Translations under genes and position numbers: made by a program
Shown: piece after piece, positions 19,041 to 28,064 of the stretch
How the letters are laid out: every line of letters begins with the position of its first letter
How positions within the stretch are numbered: the first letter of the stretch is position 1
The notes under the pieces: generated by a model
Seen by the model: only the letters and a program-made list of their open reading frames with translations
The model's database searches: none
Told to the model about the DNA's origin: nothing
IMG/VR virus record: IMGVR_UViG_3300025141_000170
Location: 1 to 47,602 of that record
DNA length: 47,602 nucleotides
Source of the DNA: a virus
Direction: 5' to 3' (one strand)

Positions 19041-20396
19041 ATGGCAAATTTTAAAACAATAGGTGCTGATGATATTCAAACCTCGACAAGCGTGTTGAGT
19101 CAGCTTGTTGATGTAATTCAAGAAGATGTATCAGGCTCAAGTACCAGAAGAAAATACCAGGTATTTGTAACGGGCGGACTCGGACCCGGTGTAACATCAT
19201 CATTATATCAGACTGTTTACGATCAAGATTTTTCTTTACAAACAAGCAATCCTGTGTTTGACATGACTGTTGGTTTGTTTCAATCGGGAAGCACAGTCAT
19301 AGATTGTAAGACAGGTACAGATGTCAATGGAAAGATGCTCTTTCCATCACAATCACTAATGATGAGAGAAAAGATTTCGAACTATAAGCAATTTGCCCAG
19401 GTTTTGCTTGGCGATTCCGAGGCGGCTTTTTATTCACCTGGAATCAATACATATGATTCTGCCGCAAGCTATACTGCTGAAGCAACTGGTTCTGCAGGCG
19501 ATAGAATTGAAGAGGCATTATTTGTTAATTTCAAGAGACTCTTCGCGCGCGACGAAATTAGAAAAGAAACATTTGCGGTTAAAATGTTTGCCTCTGCTGC
19601 GCTGGATGGCAGTGAATGTGATGTCCAGAATGGAATTGTTGATCCAAACGTTACTCTAAATACCATGACCGGCTCAAACATTGGTATCCCATCAACATCA
19701 GGGAGTAAAATTTATGCCGATGTCGGTGCATCTGCCACCCAATTAAAATATTATGGTGGAGATGTTGGGTTCATAAAAGATACCTCAAACACGTCAAAAA
19801 TAGTCGGTTTAATGTGGTATGACCATGGGATTGGTATTTTTGATATGGGGAAGGTTTTCTGTATAGACCAGCACGTATCAGGAGCAGTAAAGGCGGTTAC
19901 AAATGCAGAGCCTGATGTTTTTCCTGTGGGGACAACATTACTTGGGTTTGGTGATCATCCTTTTACAGGTGATCAGACGGCTCCAACATTCTCTAGAGGT
20001 TTCAGCTCTAATGTTTCCGCGTCATTTATTCCTGATTTTGTAGTGTCTGCGTCAGTTGATAAGATTATCGATCATATCGCATCAACCAGATTTGGAACTG
20101 GTTCGTTTACAGCATCAACGTTTCAGAATGTGACAAATATTAATTCTACTTTAATTTTCTGCAGAGCCACTGCTGACGAATTCAATTATTCGTCAAATCC
20201 AACTTTTAGAAATTCTTCTGGAGAGCTTGTTGTTATTGATCCTGGAGATGACACCGGCCAAAGGGCGTTTACTTTTGTAACAACAGTTGGGTTGTATAAC
20301 AGTAATAATGAATTGTTGGGAGTTGCAAAGCTTTCTCGACCAGTTGAAAAAAATGACGAAAAAGACTTAACAGTCAGGGTTCGTCTTGATTTCTAG
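19041..20396 (+). CDS. Virion structural protein sharing a C-terminal domain with the next gene
   Basis: A 451-aa protein. It begins with MANFKTIGADDIQTSTSV, a variant of an N-terminal motif (FKxF/I..DDx.xT) that I recall in several structural proteins of large phages. The middle carries YGGDVGFIKD and MWYDHGIGIFDMGKVF, a beta-rich region. The last 110 residues (FNYSSNPTFRNSSGELVV ... KLSRPVEKNDEKDLTVRV ending RLDF) correspond in pattern to the end of the next protein (SSSNPRFTPG ... NFAQPVLKTEYDKYLFRV ending KFDF). The two genes are 17 bases apart, so the two products may share a docking site in the virion. No enzyme motif is visible. Confidence 0.65.
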   Translation: MANFKTIGADDIQTSTSVLSQLVDVIQEDVSGSSTRRKYQVFVTGGLGPGVTSSLYQTVYDQDFSLQTSNPVFDMTVGLFQSGSTVIDCKTGTDVNGKMLFPSQSLMMREKISNYKQFAQVLLGDSEAAFYSPGINTYDSAASYTAEATGSAGDRIEEALFVNFKRLFARDEIRKETFAVKMFASAALDGSECDVQNGIVDPNVTLNTMTGSNIGIPSTSGSKIYADVGASATQLKYYGGDVGFIKDTSNTSKIVGLMWYDHGIGIFDMGKVFCIDQHVSGAVKAVTNAEPDVFPVGTTLLGFGDHPFTGDQTAPTFSRGFSSNVSASFIPDFVVSASVDKIIDHIASTRFGTGSFTASTFQNVTNINSTLIFCRATADEFNYSSNPTFRNSSGELVVIDPGDDTGQRAFTFVTTVGLYNSNNELLGVAKLSRPVEKNDEKDLTVRVRLDF

Positions 20397-20413
20397 GAAA
20401 CAAGTGATGTTCC

Positions 20414-22768
20414 ATGTCTTTTATAAAAATTACGAAAGCAAACACCGATACGTCATATGTGAGGCTTCACCCTAGTAGAAGTTTTTCATCTTCTTCTCTG
20501 GGCGTGATTGGGTCAGTTAGGGTCATAGCACAGTCGTCACCGTTTTTTAAAGAAGTTCAGACATTTAGTCCGTTCATAGATTCTCCAGTTATTGCTGACA
20601 GTATTGAAGATATGAGGATGGCAGTATTTTCAACTACCGGTTCTGCAGAGGACATAAGTTCAGGAACACTAGAATATCTTGAAAAGGTCAACGATGCATC
20701 TCAAGCTGCTCGACAATCCAAATATGTTGAAGTACTTAGATTTACACCAACAAATACATTAACATCGGATTCGATTAGAAAAAGCATTTATAGAAAGATT
20801 TTGCTTCCTTATTATCAGTCAGATTTTCCTGATGCGGGTTATAATTTCACAAATTATCAATGTTTTAATTTTGTGAGCGCATCTCAATTACCAAGCGGTA
20901 GTGCTTTAGTTTATCCAGAGCCACTTAACGAATATATGGTTCAGACTGGTTTTGCTTTTTCATTCAATATTAAGGTAGACAGAGACGCTGGAAACAATTT
21001 AAATGGTGATGCCCTTGATTATACTGCCGGGTGTATCATGTTCCGCTCTTCGTCTTATGCACTGTCTGTAGTGACAGGATCTAAAAAGACTGAGAAGGGA
21101 AATCCACTTGCGTGGAGAGTCTTATTACAATTAAGCTCAGCTGCAGACACAAGCCCAGCCGATGTGAATTTAAACGCGCTCCCTGCAAACACATTTATTA
21201 GTTCTGACAATGTTTTGAGAAAGAATCATTGGCATAATTTTGCAGTGTCGTGGGGCAAGGATCATAATGCTGGAACTGGTTCATTTTATATTGATGGTGA
21301 TCATGACGAAGATGCAGATTTTGCTCTGGGTACGGTTACTATTAATACTGGAACGTTAGCCCCTCATAACGCTGTTATGATTGGATCAAGATTTGATGGT
21401 AACAACAGCTCATATTCCGGATTTTTTAATTCCGCAGTATCTTCAGAAGGTGTATATGCTGGAGGCGGTGGAAGTGAACCTGCCAATACAGCAGTGACGA
21501 ACCGTTTAAATGCGGAAGTAAATGATATTCGAATTCATAGTAATGTTCTTGCACCTGGATTAATCAAGACAGGCTCAGTTCTTGGAATGTCAGAAATTCC
21601 ACGGGCAATGATTTTTTATGTACCGTGTTTTTTCGTGAAAGAAAGCCCACCGCGACTTTCGTTATTGACACCGTTTCAACAAGAAACAACAGGAACACAA
21701 GAACCATATAATGTTAAATTAAGCTATGGAGTCAATGGCCGCGATATAAATTTACAAAATTTTGTGAGAGAGTTTGTACAGGAAACACATCCAAGGCTTT
21801 ATTATCTTACTGCATCTGCAATTACAAAGTCAACTCAAACGTATGATGCAAATGCGTTTATTTTAGACAGGGGCGAAAAAAGCTTAATGCACCGTGCCCG
21901 CGAGATGTTTGTTTTACCCTGTGATAACGGAAAATTTGCACCAGCATGGACATTATTAAAATCTGGTAGCAGTAGCATAACACCATCAGGTTCTGATCCT
22001 ATGTCTCGGTTTATTAATGATTATGGAATTCTGAATTATTCAGTTGTTTCATTGTCAGATATGATGCCAACCGCATCTATTTTTGAGGGTCTTGTACAGG
22101 TAGGTTCCGACGGTACTGATGACACATCTAGTTCTGGTTTGTTACAGCAAATAATGGGGTCTAGCCCTGAAGATGTGTCTGTTGATCCTGGTTCAGGCTA
22201 TACAATCTTACAAAGAACAAGAGATAATTCATCTAACGCTGTTGTGTTTTTTGATGCAAGTAATTTGTTTTATGGAAAATCTATTCAGCCGGGAACAGTT
22301 ACCCTAAATAGTAATGAATTATCAGGAACTTCTGGCATAGTTTCAATGAGATTAAAAGATAACAGCGAGGGTGGCATGTATAGAGCAGATGCGTCATCAA
22401 GGCATGCTACGTTCTCACGGGTTGGTGATGTTTTGTATGCAGAGGGTTTATTTGGGATTATGCACCCATGTATCCCATTCTTTGGAAAGAATAATTTTGA
22501 TGTTGACTTTAGAGGCAATCATAATGTCCATGTTTATGAAGTAAATGTTCCAGCTCTTGCAGGAACGTTAAATTCAAGTTCAAACCCAAGATTCACTCCC
22601 GGGGCCAAAGATGATTATGCTTCTTCTTATGAGGGTGCTGCAATGACAATTTCGTCTATAATGTTTCATGACGAAAATTTTAACGTTGTTGCAAGAACAA
22701 ATTTTGCTCAGCCTGTACTTAAGACAGAATATGATAAATATTTGTTTAGGGTAAAATTTGATTTCTAA
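20414..22768 (+). CDS. Putative adhesion protein with laminin-G / concanavalin-like domain
   Basis: A 784-aa protein. Residues about 180-385 form a jelly-roll-like LamG pattern: FSFNIKVDRDAGNN, then WHNFAVSWGKDHNAGTGSFY, then GSRFDGNNSSYSG, then NAEVNDIRIHSNVL. This order (ligand strand, H-N-F-A-V-S-W core, x-DG, final D-I-R-I strand) is typical of LamG/ConA-like domains that bind glycans or proteins. The C-terminus resembles that of the preceding gene and ends KFDF. A role in surface attachment or virion decoration is inferred. The TTG start of the nuclease gene lies inside its last codons, so the late virion unit and the DNA-metabolism cassette are physically coupled. Confidence 0.65.
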   Translation: MSFIKITKANTDTSYVRLHPSRSFSSSSLGVIGSVRVIAQSSPFFKEVQTFSPFIDSPVIADSIEDMRMAVFSTTGSAEDISSGTLEYLEKVNDASQAARQSKYVEVLRFTPTNTLTSDSIRKSIYRKILLPYYQSDFPDAGYNFTNYQCFNFVSASQLPSGSALVYPEPLNEYMVQTGFAFSFNIKVDRDAGNNLNGDALDYTAGCIMFRSSSYALSVVTGSKKTEKGNPLAWRVLLQLSSAADTSPADVNLNALPANTFISSDNVLRKNHWHNFAVSWGKDHNAGTGSFYIDGDHDEDADFALGTVTINTGTLAPHNAVMIGSRFDGNNSSYSGFFNSAVSSEGVYAGGGGSEPANTAVTNRLNAEVNDIRIHSNVLAPGLIKTGSVLGMSEIPRAMIFYVPCFFVKESPPRLSLLTPFQQETTGTQEPYNVKLSYGVNGRDINLQNFVREFVQETHPRLYYLTASAITKSTQTYDANAFILDRGEKSLMHRAREMFVLPCDNGKFAPAWTLLKSGSSSITPSGSDPMSRFINDYGILNYSVVSLSDMMPTASIFEGLVQVGSDGTDDTSSSGLLQQIMGSSPEDVSVDPGSGYTILQRTRDNSSNAVVFFDASNLFYGKSIQPGTVTLNSNELSGTSGIVSMRLKDNSEGGMYRADASSRHATFSRVGDVLYAEGLFGIMHPCIPFFGKNNFDVDFRGNHNVHVYEVNVPALAGTLNSSSNPRFTPGAKDDYASSYEGAAMTISSIMFHDENFNVVARTNFAQPVLKTEYDKYLFRVKFDF

Positions 22769-23330
22769 CAAAGCAAATGATTTTGTCATAGGACTTGACA
22801 TATCAACAAGTTGTACGGGTATTTCGCTTCTTAATACAGACGGGAGTGTTATTCTTCTTTCTTATTATAAGCCAGCTGGAAATTCTTTGGTTGAAAAAGC
22901 CAGGGGTTTTGGTGAGTATTTAGACACGCTTTTATTGGAAAATAGCTTGTGTTCTCCTTCATTTATTTTTATCGAAGAGAATTTACAAAGATTTCGACGT
23001 GGTTTTTCCAGCGCAAAGGTCATAAATAAGCTTGCTCGATTTAATGGTATGTTAAGTTATATAGTTTTTGAGCGGTATGCGGTTCAACCAGTTTATATTA
23101 ATGTAAATGAAGGCCGAAAGAGTGTTGGGTTGAAAATTCCTCGTGGTAGTGATACAAAGGAAAAAGTTTTGGAATGGTGTCAGGAGAATTACACCAATAT
23201 TTCATGGCCCACAAAAAAATTAGCATCCGGTCCTCGACGTGGACTTGTAATCTTAGACCCTTGTTGTTATGATATGGCTGATGCACTAGTAACAGCGACA
23301 GCAGGGTTGAAATTGAATGATATCTCTTGA
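22758..23330 (+). CDS. RuvC-like RNase H-fold nuclease (putative Holliday junction resolvase)
   Basis: A 190-aa protein with a TTG start overlapping the previous gene by 11 bases; AGGG lies about 6 bases upstream and no ATG is available near the start. GLDISTSCTG (residues 12-21, D14) is the first RNase H-fold strand, FIEEN (71-75, E73/E74) the second acidic position, and CYDMADALV (170-178, D172 and D175) the C-terminal acidic pair. These match the order of catalytic carboxylates in RuvC-family resolvases, which cut branched DNA before packaging. T4 uses an unrelated enzyme (gp49, endonuclease VII) for that task. The neighbours primase and SbcDC support a recombination or replication role. 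Confidence 0.75.
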   Translation: MISNKANDFVIGLDISTSCTGISLLNTDGSVILLSYYKPAGNSLVEKARGFGEYLDTLLLENSLCSPSFIFIEENLQRFRRGFSSAKVINKLARFNGMLSYIVFERYAVQPVYINVNEGRKSVGLKIPRGSDTKEKVLEWCQENYTNISWPTKKLASGPRRGLVILDPCCYDMADALVTATAGLKLNDIS

Positions 23331-24300
23331 AGAACAAAAAGTATATGATATAAGAACTGGTTTTCTGAATGCACTCTTCGGTGATGGTATAAGATCAGCT
23401 GATTCCTATGCTGTAACTTGTCCAGCATGCTGTAATGAAGAAGGAAGGCAACACAAGAAGAAACTTTCTATCAAATTATCAGATGGGATGCACCATTGTT
23501 GGATTTGTGGCCTGAAGGGAAAAACATTGCAATACACAATGAAGAAGTTTTTTCCTGCAAGATTATCTGAGTATTTGAGAATTTTTGAAGAGACCGATTA
23601 TAATTCTAAAATACTTGCCGTCGAAGAGGAAGACATTAAATTGGTTTTACCAGTTGGTTTTCTTCCACTCGCAATAACACCACTTGTTGATCCGGATCAT
23701 ATTGCAGTTGTTAGGTACCTGATGGAGCGAAATTTAAAAAGGTCTGATTTTTATAGATGGAGGCTCGGTACTTGTAAATCTGGGAAGTTTTCTAGAAGGG
23801 CAATTATGCCTTCGTTTGATATTGATGGAAATTTAAATTATTATACCGCAAGATCGATCGACAATGACGGGCCCAAAAAATATATTAATTCCAAAGTAAA
23901 GCGAAAAGACATTATTTTTAATGAATTAAATATAGATTGGACAAAGCCCCTCACTCTAGTAGAGGGACCTTTTGATTTAATGAAGTGTAACTGGAATGCA
24001 ACTGCAATGCTTGGTTCATATTTAGATGAAAGCTATTTATTGTTTCAAAAGATTGTGAAAAATAGGACAGATGTTGTTCTCGCAATGGATTCAGACGCCA
24101 TTGAAAAGAGAGCTAAGATAGCCCAAGGACTAAAATCTTACGGAATAAATGTAAAATACATAAATTTGGGTAAATTTAATGATGTGGGAGAAATGTCAAA
24201 AACACAGTTTGCTTGTGCTCTTGAAAAAGCGCACCACTGGTCTTCTGTGTCATTACTCACTACAAAGATCAAGAAAATTAGATCTAGTTCAATTTTTTAG
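23317..24300 (+). CDS. DNA primase, zinc-ribbon plus Toprim
   Basis: A 327-aa protein that would make RNA primers for lagging-strand synthesis. The N-terminal zinc-binding domain has C35-x2-C38 and C61-x2-C64 (CPAC, then HHCWICGLKG). The Toprim domain has E216 in LVEGPFD and D258/D260 in AMDSDA, which would hold the catalytic metals. The length is close to T4 gp61 (about 340 aa) and shorter than bacterial DnaG; no helicase domain is attached, so a separate helicase gene must lie outside the window. The start overlaps the previous stop by 14 bases. I see no anomaly in the key residues. Confidence 0.85.
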   Translation: MISLEEQKVYDIRTGFLNALFGDGIRSADSYAVTCPACCNEEGRQHKKKLSIKLSDGMHHCWICGLKGKTLQYTMKKFFPARLSEYLRIFEETDYNSKILAVEEEDIKLVLPVGFLPLAITPLVDPDHIAVVRYLMERNLKRSDFYRWRLGTCKSGKFSRRAIMPSFDIDGNLNYYTARSIDNDGPKKYINSKVKRKDIIFNELNIDWTKPLTLVEGPFDLMKCNWNATAMLGSYLDESYLLFQKIVKNRTDVVLAMDSDAIEKRAKIAQGLKSYGINVKYINLGKFNDVGEMSKTQFACALEKAHHWSSVSLLTTKIKKIRSSSIF

Positions 24301-24308
24301 GAACATAC

Positions 24309-27300
24309 ATGATAAAAATAGCGCACCTTGCCGACATTCATTTTCGAGGGCTGTCTAGGCACTCTGAGTATCGAAAGGCCTTTACGGATTTTTTTGAACA
24401 GTGCGATGAGGTACAGCCAGATCATATTGTAATATCTGGCGACATTGTACATTCAAAGACTCATGGGATATCTCCTGAGCTTGTGGATATTTTAACGTGG
24501 TGGTTTAAGCAAATGGCAAACCGTGCACCGACACATATTATCCTTGGGAATCATGATGGCTTGATGAGTAATAAAGATCGACAAGATGCAATAAGCCCAA
24601 TAGTTAATGCAATTGATCATGAAAATTTGCTTTTATATAAGAAATCAGGAAATTATTTTTATGACAAATTATGTTTTAATGTTTTTTCTTGTTTCGATGA
24701 GGAAGGGTGGGGTTCTGTTAAGCCTGTTGAAGATTATATAAATATTGCTTTGTATCATGGTGCAGTTAGGGGAAGTGAGATAGAAAGTGATTGGTCAATA
24801 GAGGGTGAGGTAGAAGTAAATTTATTTGATGGATTCGACTTTGCAATGCTTGGTGACATTCACAAAAGACAGTATTTAAACAGCAAGAAAACAATTGCGT
24901 ATCCGGGTTCAACAATTCAACAGAATTATGGTGAGGGTCAAGTTAAAGGTTGGTTACTATGGGAGATTAATAATAAAGATTCTTTTAGCAGCAGATTTAT
25001 AGAGATAAAAAATAGACAGCCTTTTGTGACCCTGGAGTGGTCAAAGATAAAAACAACAGAAATTGATGATGGATTTATCCCTGAAAATTCTAGAGTGCGC
25101 TTGAGACACCCACAGGAGGTTGCAAGAGCGGAATTAAAACAGCTGAAAGCATTGCTGAGGGAAAAGTTCCATACTACGGAGATTGTGACGCGTGTTGAGT
25201 CAGAACAACAACAGAATACAATTAAGTTATCAAATAATTCTATTGTTGATTTAAGAGACCACACAACGTTATTATCTCTAATTCGAGATTTTCATGAAGA
25301 CAAAAATTATTCAGACGAAACATGGGCGCAAATTTCAAGCAGCTTAAAAAAATATTGTGAAATGATTCCAAAAGCAGACTCAGCGCGTGGAACAAGGTGG
25401 ACAATTGATCGGATGAAATTTGACAATACATTTGGTTATGGTGAGGGGAATGTGTTAAATTTTTCAGAACTTTCTGGAATTGTGGGTTTATTTGGAAAAA
25501 ACCGCGTTGGAAAAAGTTCGATACCAGGTGCGATAAGCTATGGTTTATTTAATTCATCTGATAGAGGATCTTTGAAGAACCTCCATATAATCAACACTAG
25601 GAAAAATTTCTGTTCGGTTGAGGTTGACCTGTCAGTCAATGGAAAGAAATATCGTGTTCAACGACAGTCTGTGAAAAAAACCTCAAGGGCAGGTAAGGTA
25701 AGTGCATCAACTCATTTGAATGTGTTTGAAATTGATTCAGATGGTGAAATTATAAAAGACGAATCAGGTGAACAAAGAAGGGATACTGACGCCGTATTAA
25801 GATCATTGATTGGTGACAAAACAGAATTCTTTTTAACAACTTTTGCATCACAAGGACAGATTAATGCATTTATAAAAGAGAGAGCAACATCAAGAAAGGC
25901 AATTTTGGCAAATTTTTTAGATTTAGCTGTTTTTGAGTCGTTACATGAGTTAATTAACAGAGATGCTGTACAGGTGAAGGCAACACTATCAAACATTCCA
26001 GAAAGAAATTGGTCTTCATTGATAGCTGAAATAGAAGAAACAATAGTCGAAAGTAAAGACCGTATCGAGTCAGCTGAAACTGAAATGTCTAGCCTGCAGT
26101 CGCGATTGGCTGGTTTACGTCTTGAGCTTGATGAAATAAATCCATCAGGTGTAGCTACACAATATGAGGTTGATTCAAAAAAACAAAAACTATGTTTGAT
26201 TCAGGATCGTGTTATAACCATCGAACATAAGTTAAGTGAAAAAAATCTTTTATTGTCTTCTCAACACCGTAAAATTGAAAAGGCAGAACTGATAGAAAGG
26301 ACATTTCCGCTAAAAGAGCTTGAAGAAAAATTGAGCGAACAAAGAGACATAGAGAGAAATTTGCTTAATTTAAAGCATTCATTGAATTCTGAGAAGGGCT
26401 TATTAAAGCGACAAAAAGAATCAGCAAAAACGCTACAAAGTGTCCCTTGTGGTACAACTTTTCCTACATGTAAGTTTATTAAAAAGTCTCATAGAAATGC
26501 AAAGCTTATTGACAGGCAAATTGAACTCGTGAAAGAAACAACAAAATCAGTAAATGCTTTACAAAAGTCGTTTGATAATTTGCTGGAGCAAGATTTAGAC
26601 AAGAAAATAATTCGCTACAGAGATCTAATGAAAAAAGCGTCTACAATGAGAATAGAAAAGACAGAAATTGAGATGGAGCTACTTGATTTACAAAGGGAAA
26701 AGAGTGACCTGGCTGAATCGCAGATTCTCTTGTCAGATCAAATATCGGTTATGTCTTCACAATTAATTACAGAATCAGGTGACGCAGACACAACACAAAT
26801 GGTTATTAAGATCGGTGAAATTGAAACTGAAATCAAGCAAAACGATGCTTTACGCTTGTCACTGAGTGAAAATATAGGGAAAGACAAAACGAGGCTTGTA
26901 CAGGTTAAAGAAGAGAGATCACAGTATGAAAGAACACTGGGCAAATGGAGGGTTTATGACGCTCTCCTCACGTCTACCAATAAAAGAGGTGTGCCCTTAT
27001 TTGTCTTAAACAGCAGGTTACCGAAGATAAACGCTGAGATTGCAAAAATTCTAGGAGACAGCACTAATTTTACTATTGATTTGGAAGCACCGGTTGATTC
27101 TAATGAAATGAATATATTCATTGACTATGGCGACTCAAGGAGGCCAATTGAGTGTGCTTCTGGGATGGAAAAAATGCTATCATCTTTAGCAATTAGGGTC
27201 GCATTGATTAATGTGTCAACACTTCCGAAATCAGATATTCTTATAATTGATGAAGGGTTTGGTTCGCTTGATGACACAAATGTTCAGGCATGCAGTAGAT

Positions 27301-27431
27301 TGTTGGAAAGTCTAAAGGATCATTTTAAAAGTATATTTATAATTTCACATGTTGAGACAGTCAAGGATAATGTCGATAACTTGATAGAGATAACTAAAAA
27401 GGGGGCTGATTCTTATGTTTATGCGATTTGA
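24309..27431 (+). CDS. Fused SbcD-SbcC (Mre11-Rad50-type) recombination nuclease
   Basis: A 1040-aa single chain that combines what T4 makes as gp47 and gp46. The N-terminal metallophosphatase has D9 and H11 (HLADIHF), D45 (SGDIVHS), N81-H82 (LGNHDG), H150 (YHGAVRG) and H185 (LGDIHKR). From residue about 380 follows a Rad50-type ABC ATPase: Walker A G396-S404 (GKNRVGKSS), a long coiled coil (about 570-890) with a hook at C714-x6-C721, the signature region SGMEKMLSSLAIRVAL, Walker B ILIIDEGFGSLDD (D981/E982) and the H-loop His at 1014. It should process double-strand ends for recombination-dependent replication. ORF integrity over 3.1 kb and intact motifs in both halves argue for a real fusion. 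Confidence 0.9.
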   Translation: MIKIAHLADIHFRGLSRHSEYRKAFTDFFEQCDEVQPDHIVISGDIVHSKTHGISPELVDILTWWFKQMANRAPTHIILGNHDGLMSNKDRQDAISPIVNAIDHENLLLYKKSGNYFYDKLCFNVFSCFDEEGWGSVKPVEDYINIALYHGAVRGSEIESDWSIEGEVEVNLFDGFDFAMLGDIHKRQYLNSKKTIAYPGSTIQQNYGEGQVKGWLLWEINNKDSFSSRFIEIKNRQPFVTLEWSKIKTTEIDDGFIPENSRVRLRHPQEVARAELKQLKALLREKFHTTEIVTRVESEQQQNTIKLSNNSIVDLRDHTTLLSLIRDFHEDKNYSDETWAQISSSLKKYCEMIPKADSARGTRWTIDRMKFDNTFGYGEGNVLNFSELSGIVGLFGKNRVGKSSIPGAISYGLFNSSDRGSLKNLHIINTRKNFCSVEVDLSVNGKKYRVQRQSVKKTSRAGKVSASTHLNVFEIDSDGEIIKDESGEQRRDTDAVLRSLIGDKTEFFLTTFASQGQINAFIKERATSRKAILANFLDLAVFESLHELINRDAVQVKATLSNIPERNWSSLIAEIEETIVESKDRIESAETEMSSLQSRLAGLRLELDEINPSGVATQYEVDSKKQKLCLIQDRVITIEHKLSEKNLLLSSQHRKIEKAELIERTFPLKELEEKLSEQRDIERNLLNLKHSLNSEKGLLKRQKESAKTLQSVPCGTTFPTCKFIKKSHRNAKLIDRQIELVKETTKSVNALQKSFDNLLEQDLDKKIIRYRDLMKKASTMRIEKTEIEMELLDLQREKSDLAESQILLSDQISVMSSQLITESGDADTTQMVIKIGEIETEIKQNDALRLSLSENIGKDKTRLVQVKEERSQYERTLGKWRVYDALLTSTNKRGVPLFVLNSRLPKINAEIAKILGDSTNFTIDLEAPVDSNEMNIFIDYGDSRRPIECASGMEKMLSSLAIRVALINVSTLPKSDILIIDEGFGSLDDTNVQACSRLLESLKDHFKSIFIISHVETVKDNVDNLIEITKKGADSYVYAI

Positions 27432-27687
27432 AGATCTTAATATCATATCATCTTCTGAATATCAAAAAGTTTCACTAACATGTCCAAATTGTAATTTGTT
27501 AATGACAACAGGCGACAAATCATATTTTGATAAATATGAATGTTGTGAAGCATGCACGATTATATTTGTGCATCCAAATAAAGAAAAATGGATTACCGGG
27601 TGGAGACCACCCGCGGAGGAAATAAATAGAATGCTGAAAAAGAAAACTTTAGAGCCTACTTATATAATGCGAGGTTTAAAATGCTAA
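27415..27687 (+). CDS. Small zinc-ribbon protein
   Basis: A 90-aa protein overlapping the end of the SbcDC gene by 17 bases. C23-x2-C26 (CPNC) and C44-x2-C47 (CEAC) with an extra C43 suggest a four-Cys zinc ribbon. The following FVHPNKEKWITGWRPP is a pattern I recall from conserved small proteins of marine T4-like phages. The function is unknown. Its location suggests a role in DNA metabolism or in transcription of the late unit, but neither is shown. Confidence 0.65.
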   Translation: MFMRFEDLNIISSSEYQKVSLTCPNCNLLMTTGDKSYFDKYECCEACTIIFVHPNKEKWITGWRPPAEEINRMLKKKTLEPTYIMRGLKC

Positions 27688-28064
27688 ACTCTAATGAAAT
27701 AAACATTTTGGGAAACATATTCAATACCACATTTGGTAGATCATCTTCTGACACATTTAGCTGTAAGGCTCTCCTTGAGGGTAACAAGCTAAAGATTATG
27801 TATAATACTACTGCATATTTTGCTTCTGAGAGAGACATGCGTACTCAGCAGGCAAGGCTTGCAGAAGAATCAGCTGTCAGAATTTCTGATCTTGTAAAGA
27901 GATCAAAAGACGAATTTAAGGAAGCTGCTGGGTTTGCCCTGAAGTTAGATGAAGTTAGTGATGTTGACTCACTAGAGCTGGTTAATGCTTCAATGAATAA
28001 TCCGAGAAGGATTTTTCTATATCGACGCATTGCACGCTTTGAGATACTCAATGGCGGTGAATAA
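27681..28064 (+). CDS. Conserved phage protein of unknown function
   Basis: A 127-aa protein overlapping the previous gene by 7 bases and the terminase gene by 14. I have seen similar proteins (TFGRSSSDTFSCKALLEG, ... RDMRTQQARLAEESAVRISDL ..., NPRRIFLYRRIARFEI) directly upstream of large terminase genes in T4-like marine phages. The first 55 residues look like a small beta sheet and the middle is a charged helix. Candidates include a small terminase-like or late regulatory protein, but the sequence does not decide between them. Confidence 0.55.
   Translation: MLNSNEINILGNIFNTTFGRSSSDTFSCKALLEGNKLKIMYNTTAYFASERDMRTQQARLAEESAVRISDLVKRSKDEFKEAAGFALKLDEVSDVDSLELVNASMNNPRRIFLYRRIARFEILNGGE

Noticed and set aside
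24737-24744. TATAAATA, identical to the T4 late promoter core.
   Set aside because: It lies in the middle of the SbcDC gene with no gene start nearby, and is expected by chance in AT-rich DNA.
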